Source: Brassica napus
Lineage: Eukaryota; Streptophyta; Magnoliopsida; Brassicales; Brassicaceae
Length of the DNA: 64,000 bases
Direction: 5' to 3'
Assembly: GCF_020379485.1 (NCBI RefSeq)
Contig: NC_063448.1
Location: 45,269,218 to 45,333,217, forward strand
A program made the translations under genes and the position numbers. The first letter of the stretch is position 1, and every line of letters starts with the position of its first letter. Below, piece by piece: positions 47,282 to 56,978 of this stretch. The notes beneath the pieces are model-generated. The model saw nothing but the letters and a program-made list of their open reading frames with translations. It was not told the origin of the DNA and did no database searches.

Positions 47282-48231
47282 TGTTGGGGTCAAAAACGGT
47301 TACGACGAAGTTAACATCCAAACATCCGAAAAATTAGTTTTGATATTTTTTACGGAAATATATCTTCGCAAAAAGAATTTTTACGATGAACTTTGCGGAA
47401 AAATCTTATTCTAATAACGATTTGTTCGTCGAAACTAAAAACCGATAAACTGATAACACGCTTGAAAACATCGAAACAAGGTCGTTACGCAGCAAACGAA
47501 CCAGCACGTTCCGATCGAAGTTACCGTTGGAACTTTACGATAAAAACCGCGAGAACTTGTTTTTATCGAAAAGAAATCGTAATAAACGTTTTATGTCGAA
47601 ATACGGCCCAATGAGACCTAAAACGCGACTAGAAGCCCACTTACGATTCTTTAAAATCAAACCCATAGATTCTATGAAGGTTTATATTTTTATTTTACAA
47701 AAAAAAATATAAATATAAGTTTCCGCGAAAGAAAAAAATGTTAAGTTTCCGCAGATAAGCTAGAAGATCGGAAAAATTGGAATATATCCATTTTTCACCT
47801 AAGACGGCTTAAGGGCAGAAGGGGGAAAGCTCAAACCGACCCTGGAGGAGTATATAAGGAGTTCTAGGCAAGAGGCACAAAGACAAAACTTTTCAGAGCA
47901 ACACAGCACTTAAAGCATTTAGGCAATTTTCCGTTTTCGTTATTCGAGCTGCGACTCATATAGGGTTTCGTAGTCTTAGGTCATTCGAATTATGGATCTC
48001 GCCGACAGCTCTCGTAGACAAGGCTATTACCCTGTTGTAACGCTCATAGGCGGATTCGGAATAAGACTCTTTTTGCTCTCTTTTTTCGATTTCTTATTTT
48101 TCTCGTTTTATTGTTCGTGTTTTGATTGCTTGGCGTGTGGTATTAGCAGATATTCGGGACCTCTGGGAAATTAGGGTTTTCCTAGTTTCCTTATTTTAAC
48201 GGAAATCGACGGTGCGAATTCGGTTCCCACA
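47282..48231 (+). repeat. 3' LTR of the Gypsy element
   Basis: 950 bp, TGTTGGGGTCAAAAACGG to GGTTCCCACA. A purine-rich tract GGGCTGGGGGGCTAAC lies directly before it. TATATAAGG (47851-47859) is the likely LTR TATA box. Confidence 0.85.
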
Positions 48232-49035
48232 CATTTCAGGTCTAGGCACTCTCAAAGATCCCATCTAACCCAAATATATTTCCGACTGGGTCTTTATTCA
48301 CAAATATGGATCATTTGTTTTGGAGGGTCACTCCACAAATGAATGACCATCAATTTGCTTGGATTCTTTGATATATTTGGAAAGCAAGGAATAATAAAAT
48401 GTTTAGTAATCTGGATATTGATCCAAGAGAAACTCCGCGAATTGCAAAAACATAATCAACATTGTGAGCAAAGGCAGAACTACCGAACATGCAGAGGGAC
48501 ACACAACATGTGGAGTCTGGGACTATCCCAGCCTTCCCAGGACGTTGGTATTTTACAGATGGCTCATGGAAAAAAATGATTCCTTTTCAGGACAAGATTG
48601 GTATAGTACTTTACCAAGTTTCGATGGTTTGATGGGAACAAGAAATACCTGAGCAAGTATCTCCCCTGTTCATGTAGAGTTAGGAGCTATGGTCTGGACA
48701 ATGGAGTGTATAAAGAATTTACGTCAGACTCGGGTTACATTTGCAATAGATTGTTCTCAAGTGGTGAAGATGGTTTCGAAATCAGAATAATGGCCAGCTC
48801 TTACAACCTATTTGGAAGACATCAAGACACTCAAGGAAAATTTTATTAGCTCAGAAATCATCCATGTTTCACAAATGCAAAATACAAAGGCGGACAAACT
48901 AACGCGGAGTGCAAAAGATTCAACCGTCTTTCGTCGTTCATTTGGATGCAGAGGTACCTATTTGATTCACAGAGTGTCTGTGTATCTTTCTTTACCGCAA
49001 AAAACAAAATCAAATAAAAATAAATATTTTTATTG
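48232..49035 (+). pseudogene. LINE 3' segment with RNase H-like domain
   Basis: Continues the LINE cut at 37237: ALSKIPSNPNIFPTGSLFTN, MDHLFWRVTPQMNDHQFAWI, then RNase H-type words (WYFTDGSW; VHVELGAMVWTMECIKNLRQ; ITYLEDIKTL-like; VSQMQNTKADKLTRSAKDS). It contains several stops and frameshifts. It ends in A-rich sequence near 49020, the probable poly-A end of the LINE. Confidence 0.8.
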
Positions 49036-49413
49036 AGAAAAATATAAATATAGAATAATAAGTGCAGTGTAAGATTCATAGTGTTTAGAAGTAAAACGCA
49101 CTTAGAAAAACAATAAACCAAAATAGTGTGTTTTCTTTGACTATTCAAAAAAAATAATTTTTTTATAAAATTTGTTTTTGTTATTTTATGTTTCTGATTA
49201 TTACACAAATATATCGAATGTATAAACCTCAGAAACACATTAAATTTAATATCATATTCAATACATATGCATATTTAACAAATATACTCTTACAATGAAA
49301 ATATATTTAATTAACTTTGTATGAAGTAATAAAAATTATTTATATTTATTTACTTGATTTTTATGATATTTTAACAGATTAAATAATTTACTTAATTATA
49401 CTTATATATAAAA

Positions 49414-49450
<37 letters not shown>

Positions 49451-50700
49451 CTATTGACAGGATGCACCTTTTATTGATAAGTTTTAATATTTTTTTCTAA
49501 ATAATATTTTAATCTATAATCTATAATATAAATACATGGAAATATTAACAAAAAATATTTTTATTTTTTGTAAAATATAAATATATTATATGTATCCGCA
49601 ACTATATTGTTTATTATACATGTTATTTATTAATAATTCAACATTATACACAAATAAAGCATATACAAATTTTTCAATTTCAGTTACATAATATCATGTG
49701 AATATTTTAATTATATTTAACTTAAGTAACTATATATCTAAAATACAGTTTCTATATATACTAAAAAGAATTACTTGGAAAATTTTACTTTTTGGGTTTA
49801 ACTTGAGTTTTTTCTTTTCAACTTTTATTGTTTAAACTGAAACCAATCAGAACCTTATGTTTTAAATATGTTTTTTTTTGGAACCTACCAATTATCCGAG
49901 TAAATAATATCTAGAAATAAAGAACCAGAACCAAAATAAACTGAAACCGAGACCAAATAGATACCAAATTTTTATACTTATAAATATTAACTATGTTTAG
50001 TTTTTAAAATTATCAAATAACGTTAAAATAATATTATAAATCAAAATACCTAAAAAAATTAGTAGAATATTTTATATCCCAAAAGATGTAAAATTATAAA
50101 AAATTATCCATAAATTTTAATTAAAAATAAAAAAAATCCAATATTTAATCTGGAAAACTCAAAGTTTTTGACTTTTAACATGAATTAACTGAAAATCCGA
50201 AGCCGAATTGGAACCTAGTGGGATCCAAGATTATATTAATATCACGTATTTTTAGTTTCTAAAATATAAATATATCATATGGATCATGTAGTTACACAAT
50301 TCATGATATAATGTACCATTTATATTTTGTTTTCAACCGCTAGCTAATTTTGGATAAACCGAAGTTTGTATGCAGTATGTTTTTTTCTTAAACAAATCAC
50401 AATTAAACCATACCGCAATATGAATTCCATTTGATCCGCATTCCTCAAACCATTTTTACCATTCATAACCTAAATAGTAGTTTGGGTACATATTTAGATA
50501 ATAAGTACACTATAATGTAATTATCGTTTAAGTTGAAATTGGAAGTTGAGGGACTCAGTTAAAGCCCAATTGTATAGGTTTTGGACAAACAAAGATTAGG
50601 TTTTGTAGGTAAAACTAGTCTTGTTAAAAAAAAAAAGGAAATCGACGGTGGTTTTCATAACAAAACAAAAATAAAAAAGGAAAAAGGAAAATCGAGGGTT
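49036..50700. other. AT-rich intergenic sequence
   Basis: About 80% AT. It includes (AT)n at 49418-49446 and a loose AACCGAAACCGA-type patch at 49840-49960. No gene is seen. Confidence 0.7.
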
Positions 50701-50705
50701 GGCTC

Positions 50706-50712
50706 TATAAAT
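50706..50712 (+). promoter_or_regulatory. TATA-like box of the F-box gene
   Basis: TATAAAT lies only 30 bases before the first ATG (50736). Transcription would start about at that ATG, so translation may begin at the second (50739) or third (50748) in-frame ATG. Confidence 0.55.
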
Positions 50713-50735
50713 TATAGATTTGGGAGTGGAAGAAC

Positions 50736-51986
50736 ATGATGGCGTCGATGGAGATTTATCAGAGAATTGTCAGAGAAACCAAACGGAGAAGAAAAGGAAG
50801 AAGAGAGTGGAAGATTGAGATCCCCAATGATGTCATGGAAGAAATCGTGATGAAGCTTCCGGTGAGATCGATTATGAGGTTCCAAGCGGTTTCAAAGCAT
50901 TGGGAATCGGTGATTAAGACAAGAGATTTTGGAGCAAGACACATGGCTCATCAGAGAAACAAAGATCCTAAACTCATGTTTGTTTCTTATGGTTTTGATC
51001 ATATCCGTTTTGAGCAAAGGGACTTGGAGACGACTTCTCTTGAAGAGAGACTCTGTTTTGAAATTGAAGAGATTAATGGTCCTATCGAGATCTCCGAATG
51101 CTGCGATGGCCTTGTCTGCTTCTACTGCTTGACTCAAGCAGTGAGAGTGATAAATACGGCCACAGAAACGTTGTTGCCACCACTCCCCTTAGCAAATTTT
51201 CAGCGTCTTCATAAAGACCATCCAGACCCGGATCTGGAGCGGGATGTGATGGTCGAAGATGATGGTGCTGTTCCAGTTCCATTCATATCATTTACCATGT
51301 TTGGATTTGGGAAAGACAACGTCACAGGACGATATAAGATAGTGTGGCTATATAATATATATCCTGCTACCTTGAACAAGAAGAAGAAGACAAGATGCGA
51401 GGTTTTCGATTTAGAGGAACGGAGATGGAGATTCGTGACTACCAGACCTCTTGATCATCACCAAATCTTGTCTAATCAGAGGCCACCGTGTGCAAACGGA
51501 TTATTATACTGGCTCACGGGAGATGAACAAGGATACCCATCAACACAAACCAAACTCATAGTTTTCGATATTCATACAGAGATGTTTCAAGTCACCTCAA
51601 CACCACCTTTTATTACCCCTGATGCCTCTAGTGACAAAATTGGTTTATGTAATCTTAACGGTCGTCTCTGCATTTCTGAGCTCAAGGGAGATTGTAAGCA
51701 AGAGTTTTGGTGGAGGGTTGAAGAATGCAACAAGTGGGAGAGAATCTTCTCAGTTGACATGAATTCTACTTCCTGTTGGTTTGGTGGTATCACTTCACAG
51801 CCTCTCACACCTTTGGCCATTTCCAGGGATAACAATAAAGTCGTCCTCTCGCTTACCTATCAAGGAAGCCTTGTTGACTTTGATCTTGATCCTGACTCGA
51901 CTGTTTATCATTTGTATTATTCTGGTTACTATGGCTTGGCTATTCCTTATTTTCCAAGTTTATCACTCTCTTTTTCTTCTTTCTAA
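50736..51986 (+). CDS. F-box protein with F-box-associated (FBA) domain
   Basis: An intact single-exon frame of 416 residues. A basic N-terminus (RRKGRREWK) precedes the F-box at about residues 26-70 (IPNDVMEEIVMKLPVRSIMR, FQAVSKHWESVI). The rest is an FBA-type substrate-binding domain with typical words: CCDGLVCFY, NTATETLLPPLP, FGFGKDNVTGRYKIVWLYN, CANGLLYWLTGD, LAISRDNNKVVLSL. Such proteins are the substrate-recognition part of SCF ubiquitin ligases and bind SKP1/ASK through the F-box. The family is huge and fast-evolving in Brassicaceae, so the target cannot be inferred. The last residues (PSLSLSFSSF) differ from the partial copy at 56678, which ends LLLVHGTF; the C-terminus here may have changed by a small deletion. 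Confidence 0.9.
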   Translation: MMASMEIYQRIVRETKRRRKGRREWKIEIPNDVMEEIVMKLPVRSIMRFQAVSKHWESVIKTRDFGARHMAHQRNKDPKLMFVSYGFDHIRFEQRDLETTSLEERLCFEIEEINGPIEISECCDGLVCFYCLTQAVRVINTATETLLPPLPLANFQRLHKDHPDPDLERDVMVEDDGAVPVPFISFTMFGFGKDNVTGRYKIVWLYNIYPATLNKKKKTRCEVFDLEERRWRFVTTRPLDHHQILSNQRPPCANGLLYWLTGDEQGYPSTQTKLIVFDIHTEMFQVTSTPPFITPDASSDKIGLCNLNGRLCISELKGDCKQEFWWRVEECNKWERIFSVDMNSTSCWFGGITSQPLTPLAISRDNNKVVLSLTYQGSLVDFDLDPDSTVYHLYYSGYYGLAIPYFPSLSLSFSSF

Positions 51987-52309
51987 AACTATTTGTCGTC
52001 TTCAGTAACATTAAAATGTGTTTTTATATTCAAATCACTTCTTATTTATGTTTTCATGACCTAATTATTTATCATCAAGTTATGCGCTGAGCACTTGTTA
52101 TTTTCTTTGCCACGGACACTTTATTTGTCGTTGGGATGTAATCTTATTGGCCACAAGGAGATATAATCAGCTATATATGTTACTTAAAATGATTGGTTAG
52201 ATACTTGACTCCCAAGCTTTATATCTATCTATGTTTTACTTTTGGATTTAAACTCCAGTTAAGAATTCTGGTTTTGTCTTAAGCTCAGAACCATACAAGC
52301 AGATGAAGG

Positions 52310-52440
52310 GAGAGAAGTCAATAGAGTTGTCAGACGGGTTGACCCGTGGCGGGTTGCGGCCAGAGAATGCTCGTCCAAGCCCGCCCCGCAAAGGGTTATC
52401 TTTGTTTGCGGGTTGACCCGCGGGTCACCTAGGAGTAAGG
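52310..52440. repeat. GGGTTGACCCG-rich repeat
   Basis: Overlapping words GGGTTGACCCG, GCGGGTTGCGG and GACCCGCGGGTC. A similar inverted form (AACCCGCTAACCCG) occurs at 56370-56440 on the far side of the CACTA element. It may be the two halves of one element; the family is unknown. Confidence 0.45.
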
Positions 52441-52975
52441 GCATGTGTGCAAAAAGCCAACCTTTAAGCAAATGCTGGAATTACCTATGGCAGCCAACGT
52501 GGTCATACCTAAAGAAAAACCATGTTAAAAAGCTTCTTATGAATATTACTTTATGATTGCGTTAACCGAAATCAACACGTGAAAGCGCCACTGTGAATCA
52601 TCTTTGTCTTAGCAAATGAAGTTTCTGGTTTTTTGCTTGTGTTCTTTTCAAGATTGTTACCAAAGAGAGTTTAGCAAAATGGAAATTTCTCAGATCCAAA
52701 TACTCTGTTTATGTTTCAGGGCATTGTGTGATTTATGTTGATTTCATTAGTGACAAATGACAAAGTAAATGACAGCTTCAGCTTGTATGAAATGGCTTTG
52801 TTGTTATTAGAAAGTAACAGAACAGTTAGGCGTGTTTCAACTTAATCTAAGTTCCAACCAGTCTACTAATATACTAGTCTAAGAACTAAGAAAACTATAA
52901 GTCTAAAAGGAGTATTAACACTAGACAAAAACGATTACCAAAACCAAGAGTTCTAAGTTCCAACAAAATCTAACC

Positions 52976-53292
52976 ACAAAGCCACACAATACGAGAAAAG
53001 GGGAGGCAATAATTCTCAAGTTCAATCACTGCTTTTGGTGCATCTCTGCACATGTACTGAATATCATCTTGATCACCTACACAAGTTAGAAAAAAAAAAC
53101 TCAATAATTGCTCAATGCACGCACTACCGAACCTTATAATAGCCAAACTAACTAGATCAATTAACTAATACAAAAGGTTGCAAGGAGGAGCAATATTACA
53201 AGCCAGTCCCATCCTTTGACCCTGTCATATTCATACATGTGCCATCTCCAGTCATCTTCAGACATATTTCCTAGTGCATCATTTATACCACC
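52976..53292 (-). pseudogene. SDH1: Succinate dehydrogenase flavoprotein subunit (SDH1) gene fragment
   Basis: Two exons on the minus strand. 53200-53292 reads [20 protein letters not shown] then a short insertion and VKGWDWL. About 52976-53076 reads [20 protein letters not shown] then NYCLPFSRI before degenerating. These match the FAD-domain region of mitochondrial SDH1 (complex II / TCA cycle). Lesions: a three-residue insertion (EYD/R region), G to C in NYGLPFSR, a missing base at the exon join, and no further exons on either side. This is a nuclear gene fragment, probably carried by a transposon or left by a deletion. Confidence 0.8.
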
Positions 53293-53764
53293 CTGCACAT
53301 CACATAAAGCTCAAATTTCAAAGAAACCAAACTCCATTATAAGCGATATGTAACAAAATTTACTTGAGCAGCAACATACACATATTGTTCATTTTTCTTT
53401 GTGTTTGTGTCAATTTCTAATCTATTTAAGAAAAACGACACAAACTCAAACCCACAATGATCAAACCTTCTAGCTGCTACGTGTGGGAATAGAAGAAGAA
53501 AGAAACAATTTTTCTCAGACAAAGCGATGAAGTGAGTAAAAAATCTCCCTTGATCTCTCCAGTACATATAGGCACTACAAGAAAACAACGGTATTCTGAC
53601 GGACATTCCGACGGAAAATGAAATCTCCGGAATTTCCCGAGGAATTTCCGAGGAAATTCTGAGGAAACCCAAAATTTGGGTTTCCTCGGAATTTCCTCGG
53701 AATATGCCGACGGAATTCCGAGGAAACATCAATCCGTCGGAATGTTCCGAGGAAATTCCGACGA

Positions 53765-54450
53765 ACTAGTGATTGATCGATGCGTTTTTAGACATATACC
53801 CATCGATCGATCACATTGTTACGCTTTGGTCCATCTTAGTGATCGATCGATGCGTTTTTGGACATAAATCCATCGATCGATCCGTTTATAAAAAAACATT
53901 CGAGATTTTGAAACCCCAAACACTAGTTCCTCGGAATTTCCTCGGAATATTCCGAGGAAATTCCGAGGAACACTTGATATCCTCGATCGATCGATGGGAT
54001 AATCTCATCGATCGATCACATTGTTACGCTTTGGTCCATCTTCGTGATCGATCGATGCGTTTTTGGACATATATCCATCGATCGATCCGTTTATAAAAAA
54101 ACATTCGAGATTTTGAAACCCTAAACACTAGTTCCTCGGAATTTCCTCGGAATATTCCGAGGAAATTCCGAGGAACACTTGATATCCTCGATCGATCGAT
54201 GGGATAATCTCATCGATCGATCACATTGTTACGCTTTGGTCCATCTTAGTGATCGATCGATGCGTTTTTGGACATATATCCATCGATCGATCAGTTTAAA
54301 AAAAAATTGACGTTTTGAAACCCCAAACACTAGTTCCTCAGAATTTCCTCGGAATATTCCGAGGAAATTCCGAGGAAGAAAAGGGTTTCCTCGGAATTCC
54401 CTCGGAATATTCCGAGGAAATTCCGAGGAAATAGGGTTTTTAAACCGAAA
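53765..54450. repeat. About 205-bp tandem repeats built of palindromes
   Basis: Three units start near 53830, 54040 and 54241, each with GTGATCGATCGATGCGTTTT and CATCGATCGATC words. Each unit ends in a 44-bp perfect palindrome centred on GGAATATTCC and flanked by TTTCCTC / GAGGAAA arms. Units differ by a few bases, so amplification is recent. Confidence 0.85.
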
Positions 54451-55319
54451 ACAACGTTTTTGCGGTTTGAATAACACCTATATAACCCTTATTAAGTGTC
54501 TTACGTTCATTATGAAGTCAAAAATTTGTTTCTTACCCTATAATAAACACTTTTCCGATTGTATGAACGAAATCACCACAACATAAGAGAAACACTTATA
54601 CACTTTAATGAACGGTAAAGGGAATACTTACAATTCATTTTGAAATTTGTTATTCCATGGTTTATGCTCATCTATACAAAGAATCCTCAATGGTATGCAT
54701 TACAATTGTATAAGAAATGAAATACGGCAAAAAAATTGATGTTTTGAAACCCCAAACACTAGTTCCTCGGTATTTCCTCGGAATATTCCGAGGAAATTCC
54801 GAGGAACAATATAAATTAATAGAAATACATGCACAGGATATTATTTTTCCTCGAATTAATGAAAATATTCCGAGGAAATTCCGACGGATATTTAAATGGC
54901 CGTCGGAATTTCCTCGGAATATTTTCATTTAACCGGGCAAACAAGCCGCCAAATATTCTGGGAAAATTGAAATTGAAAATACTGAGGGAATTCCGACGGA
55001 AAATATCCGTCGGACCCAAGGTTTTATAAACTCCAAACGCATCTTCTTCCCCATTTCTCTCTTCTTCCTCTCCGGCGATCTCTCTCTCCTTCCGGCGTTC
55101 TCCACCTTCTCTCGCGACGATCTCTCCAGCGAATCCTTTCCATTCCCTTACAAATCATGTAAGGACCCTATCCCACTCTCTTAGGTCCTATTTGTTAGGT
55201 TTTTAAGTAGATTTGATGATTTTAGAAGGTTTTTGATAGATTTTTGTTAGGGTGATTGGGTAGGATTGTGATTTGTTGTGTAATAGGTTTAGAATTGTGA
55301 TTTGGTTGTGTTGAATTGA

Positions 55320-55990
55320 TTTAGAACTTTTTTTATAAATTGTTCATTATTTTTGTATTTACAAAACGTTTTTTCTATATAAATTCGATTTTACAAAACG
55401 TTTTTTGTATATAAATTCAATTTTTGGATTTATAAAAGATGATTTCATATTTATAAAAATATTTATATTTATTAAAACTAATTTTGTATTTATAAAACAT
55501 TTTTTTGATTTATAAACACTATTTTTTTTTTTTTGTATTTATAAAAACTATTTTTAAATATACAAACCGTTCTTTGTATATAAATTCAATTTTTGGATTT
55601 ATAAAAGATGATTTCATATTTTAAAATTAATTTTGTATTTATAAAATATTTTTTTAATTATAAACACTATTTTATTATTTTTTGTATTAATAAAAACTAT
55701 TGTGTATTTATAAAAAGATGATTTCATATCTATAAAAATATTTATATTTATAAAACTAATTTTGTATTTATAAAACATTTTTTGATTTATAAACACTATT
55801 TTATTATTTTTTGTATTTATAAAAACTATTTTGTATTTATAAAAAGATGATTTCATATTTATTAAAACTAATTTTGTATTTATAAAACATTTTTTTTATT
55901 TATAAAAACTATTTTTTATTTTTTGTATTTTAAATATGTTTTCTATTTCAATTTTAATTTTATATTTTCGAATTTCAATTTAAAAAAATA
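55320..55990. repeat. AT-rich TATTTATAAAAAC-type tandem array
   Basis: Degenerate units containing ATTTTGTATTTATAAAA and GATGATTTCATAT repeat at intervals of about 110-130 bases. No coding sequence. Confidence 0.8.
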
Positions 55991-56449
55991 AATTTATAAT
56001 TTTTTTTTTTAATTTTGGAAATATTCCGAGGAAGTTTATCCCTCGGAATATTCCGACGACATCTTCCTCGGAATTTCCGACGAAATTGTGGTCCTCGGAA
56101 ATTCCGAGGAAATAGGGTTTCCTCGGAATTCCGTCGGAAATTTCCGAGGGATTTCCGAAGAAAGATGAATTTCCGAGGAGTTATTTCCGAGGACTTTTTT
56201 CGTCGGTATGTCGTCGGAATAGCGTTATTCCGACGACATACCGACGATGTTTCCCTCAGTATGCCGCTGTTTTCTTGTAGTGAGGAGTTTAATTAGGAAA
56301 ATCATGGAAGTTGATCGCCAGTTGATGAGCTTTGATGCAGAGAAAGAAAACGGAGGATCGACACAATTATTTGCGGTTAACCCGCTAACCCGAACCAATC
56401 ACCCGCAACCCGCTGGGGCTAGACTCGCTTGACCTGCAACTTCATAAAT

Positions 56450-56680
56450 GTGGGAACTGAAATTCGCACTGTCGATTTCCGTTTAAATTAGGAAAGTAGG
56501 AGAACCCTAGTTTCCCAGAGGTCCCGGATATCTACTAATACCACACGCTAAGCAATCAGAACACGAGATAACAACGATAAAATATAAGAAATCGTAAAAA
56601 GAGAGCAAAGAGAAGTCTTATTCCGAATTTGTGTATGAGCATTTACAACAAGGTATAAGCCTGGGCTCGAGAGCTATCGT
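56450..56680 (-). mobile_element. Gypsy LTR end fragment, reversed
   Basis: Starts TGTGGGAACTGAAATTCGC and matches the transcribed end of the Tat-type LTR, including TTTACAACAAGGTATAAGCC. It stops where F-box homology begins. Confidence 0.75.
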
Positions 56681-56960
56681 TCTCTCACTTCCCCATCAAG
56701 AAAACCTTGTTGACTTTGATCTTGATGCTGACTCAACTGTTTATCATTTGTATTATTCTGGTTACTATGGCTTGGCTATTCCTTATTTTCCAAGTTTATT
56801 ACTTGTTCATGGAACTTTCTAGCTCTCTTTTTTTTCTTGAACTATTTATATTCTTCAGTAACATTAAAATGTGTTTTTTTTTTATATTCAAATTATGCAG
56901 TGAACACTTCTTATTTATGTTTTATTTATCATCAAGTTCTGCGATGAGCATTTCTTATTT
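56678..56960 (+). pseudogene. Duplicate of the F-box gene 3' end
   Basis: Matches 51845-52090: ENLVDFDLDADSTVYHLYYS, GYYGLAIPYFPSL, then LLVHGTF and TAG at 56820, followed by about 130 bases homologous to the 3' untranslated region. The rest of this gene copy is gone. By chance the upstream LTR joins it in an open frame from 56631. Confidence 0.85.
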
Positions 56961-56978
56961 TCTTGATATAGCTAAAAA

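Larger units (their letters stand above)
37238..48231 (+). mobile_element. Tat-lineage Gypsy retrotransposon, non-autonomous, with nested insertions
   Basis: The 5' LTR begins TGTTGGGGTCAAAAACGG at 37238 and the 3' LTR ends GGTTCCCACA at 48231. Target duplication is CACTT (37233-37237) against CATTT (48232-48236), one mismatch. Between them: PBS, gag, aspartic protease, a long non-coding part and an antisense gene. Reverse transcriptase, RNase H and integrase are absent, so it needed a helper. An antisense frame between pol position and 3' LTR is characteristic of Tat/Retand elements. It contains a solo Athila LTR and a reversed LTR. Confidence 0.85.
53573..56282. mobile_element. Non-autonomous CACTA element, complete
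   Basis: Ends CACTACAAGAAAACAACGG and, read inward from the right, CACTACAAGAAAACAGCGG. AGG is duplicated on both sides (53570-53572 and 56283-56285). Subterminal TTCCGAGGAAATTCCG words are the same as in the transposase-bearing element at 17.6-21.1 kb, so that family could mobilise it. There is no transposase. The middle holds a TC-rich leader-like segment (55030-55160) and then very AT-rich tandem sequence. Confidence 0.92.

Noticed and set aside
53676..55029. Arg/Asn-rich open frames in the CACTA derivative
   Set aside because: Words such as FPRNIPRKFRG are simply the TTCCGAGGAA repeats translated in different frames.
55614..55856. Lys/Asn/Ile/Phe repeat protein on the minus strand
   Set aside because: It is the translation of an AT-rich tandem array; no start context or domain.
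56631..56822. New chimeric gene from an LTR joined to the F-box tail
   Set aside because: The frame is open, but only 63 codons, with no promoter evidence; more likely chance joining of two fragments.
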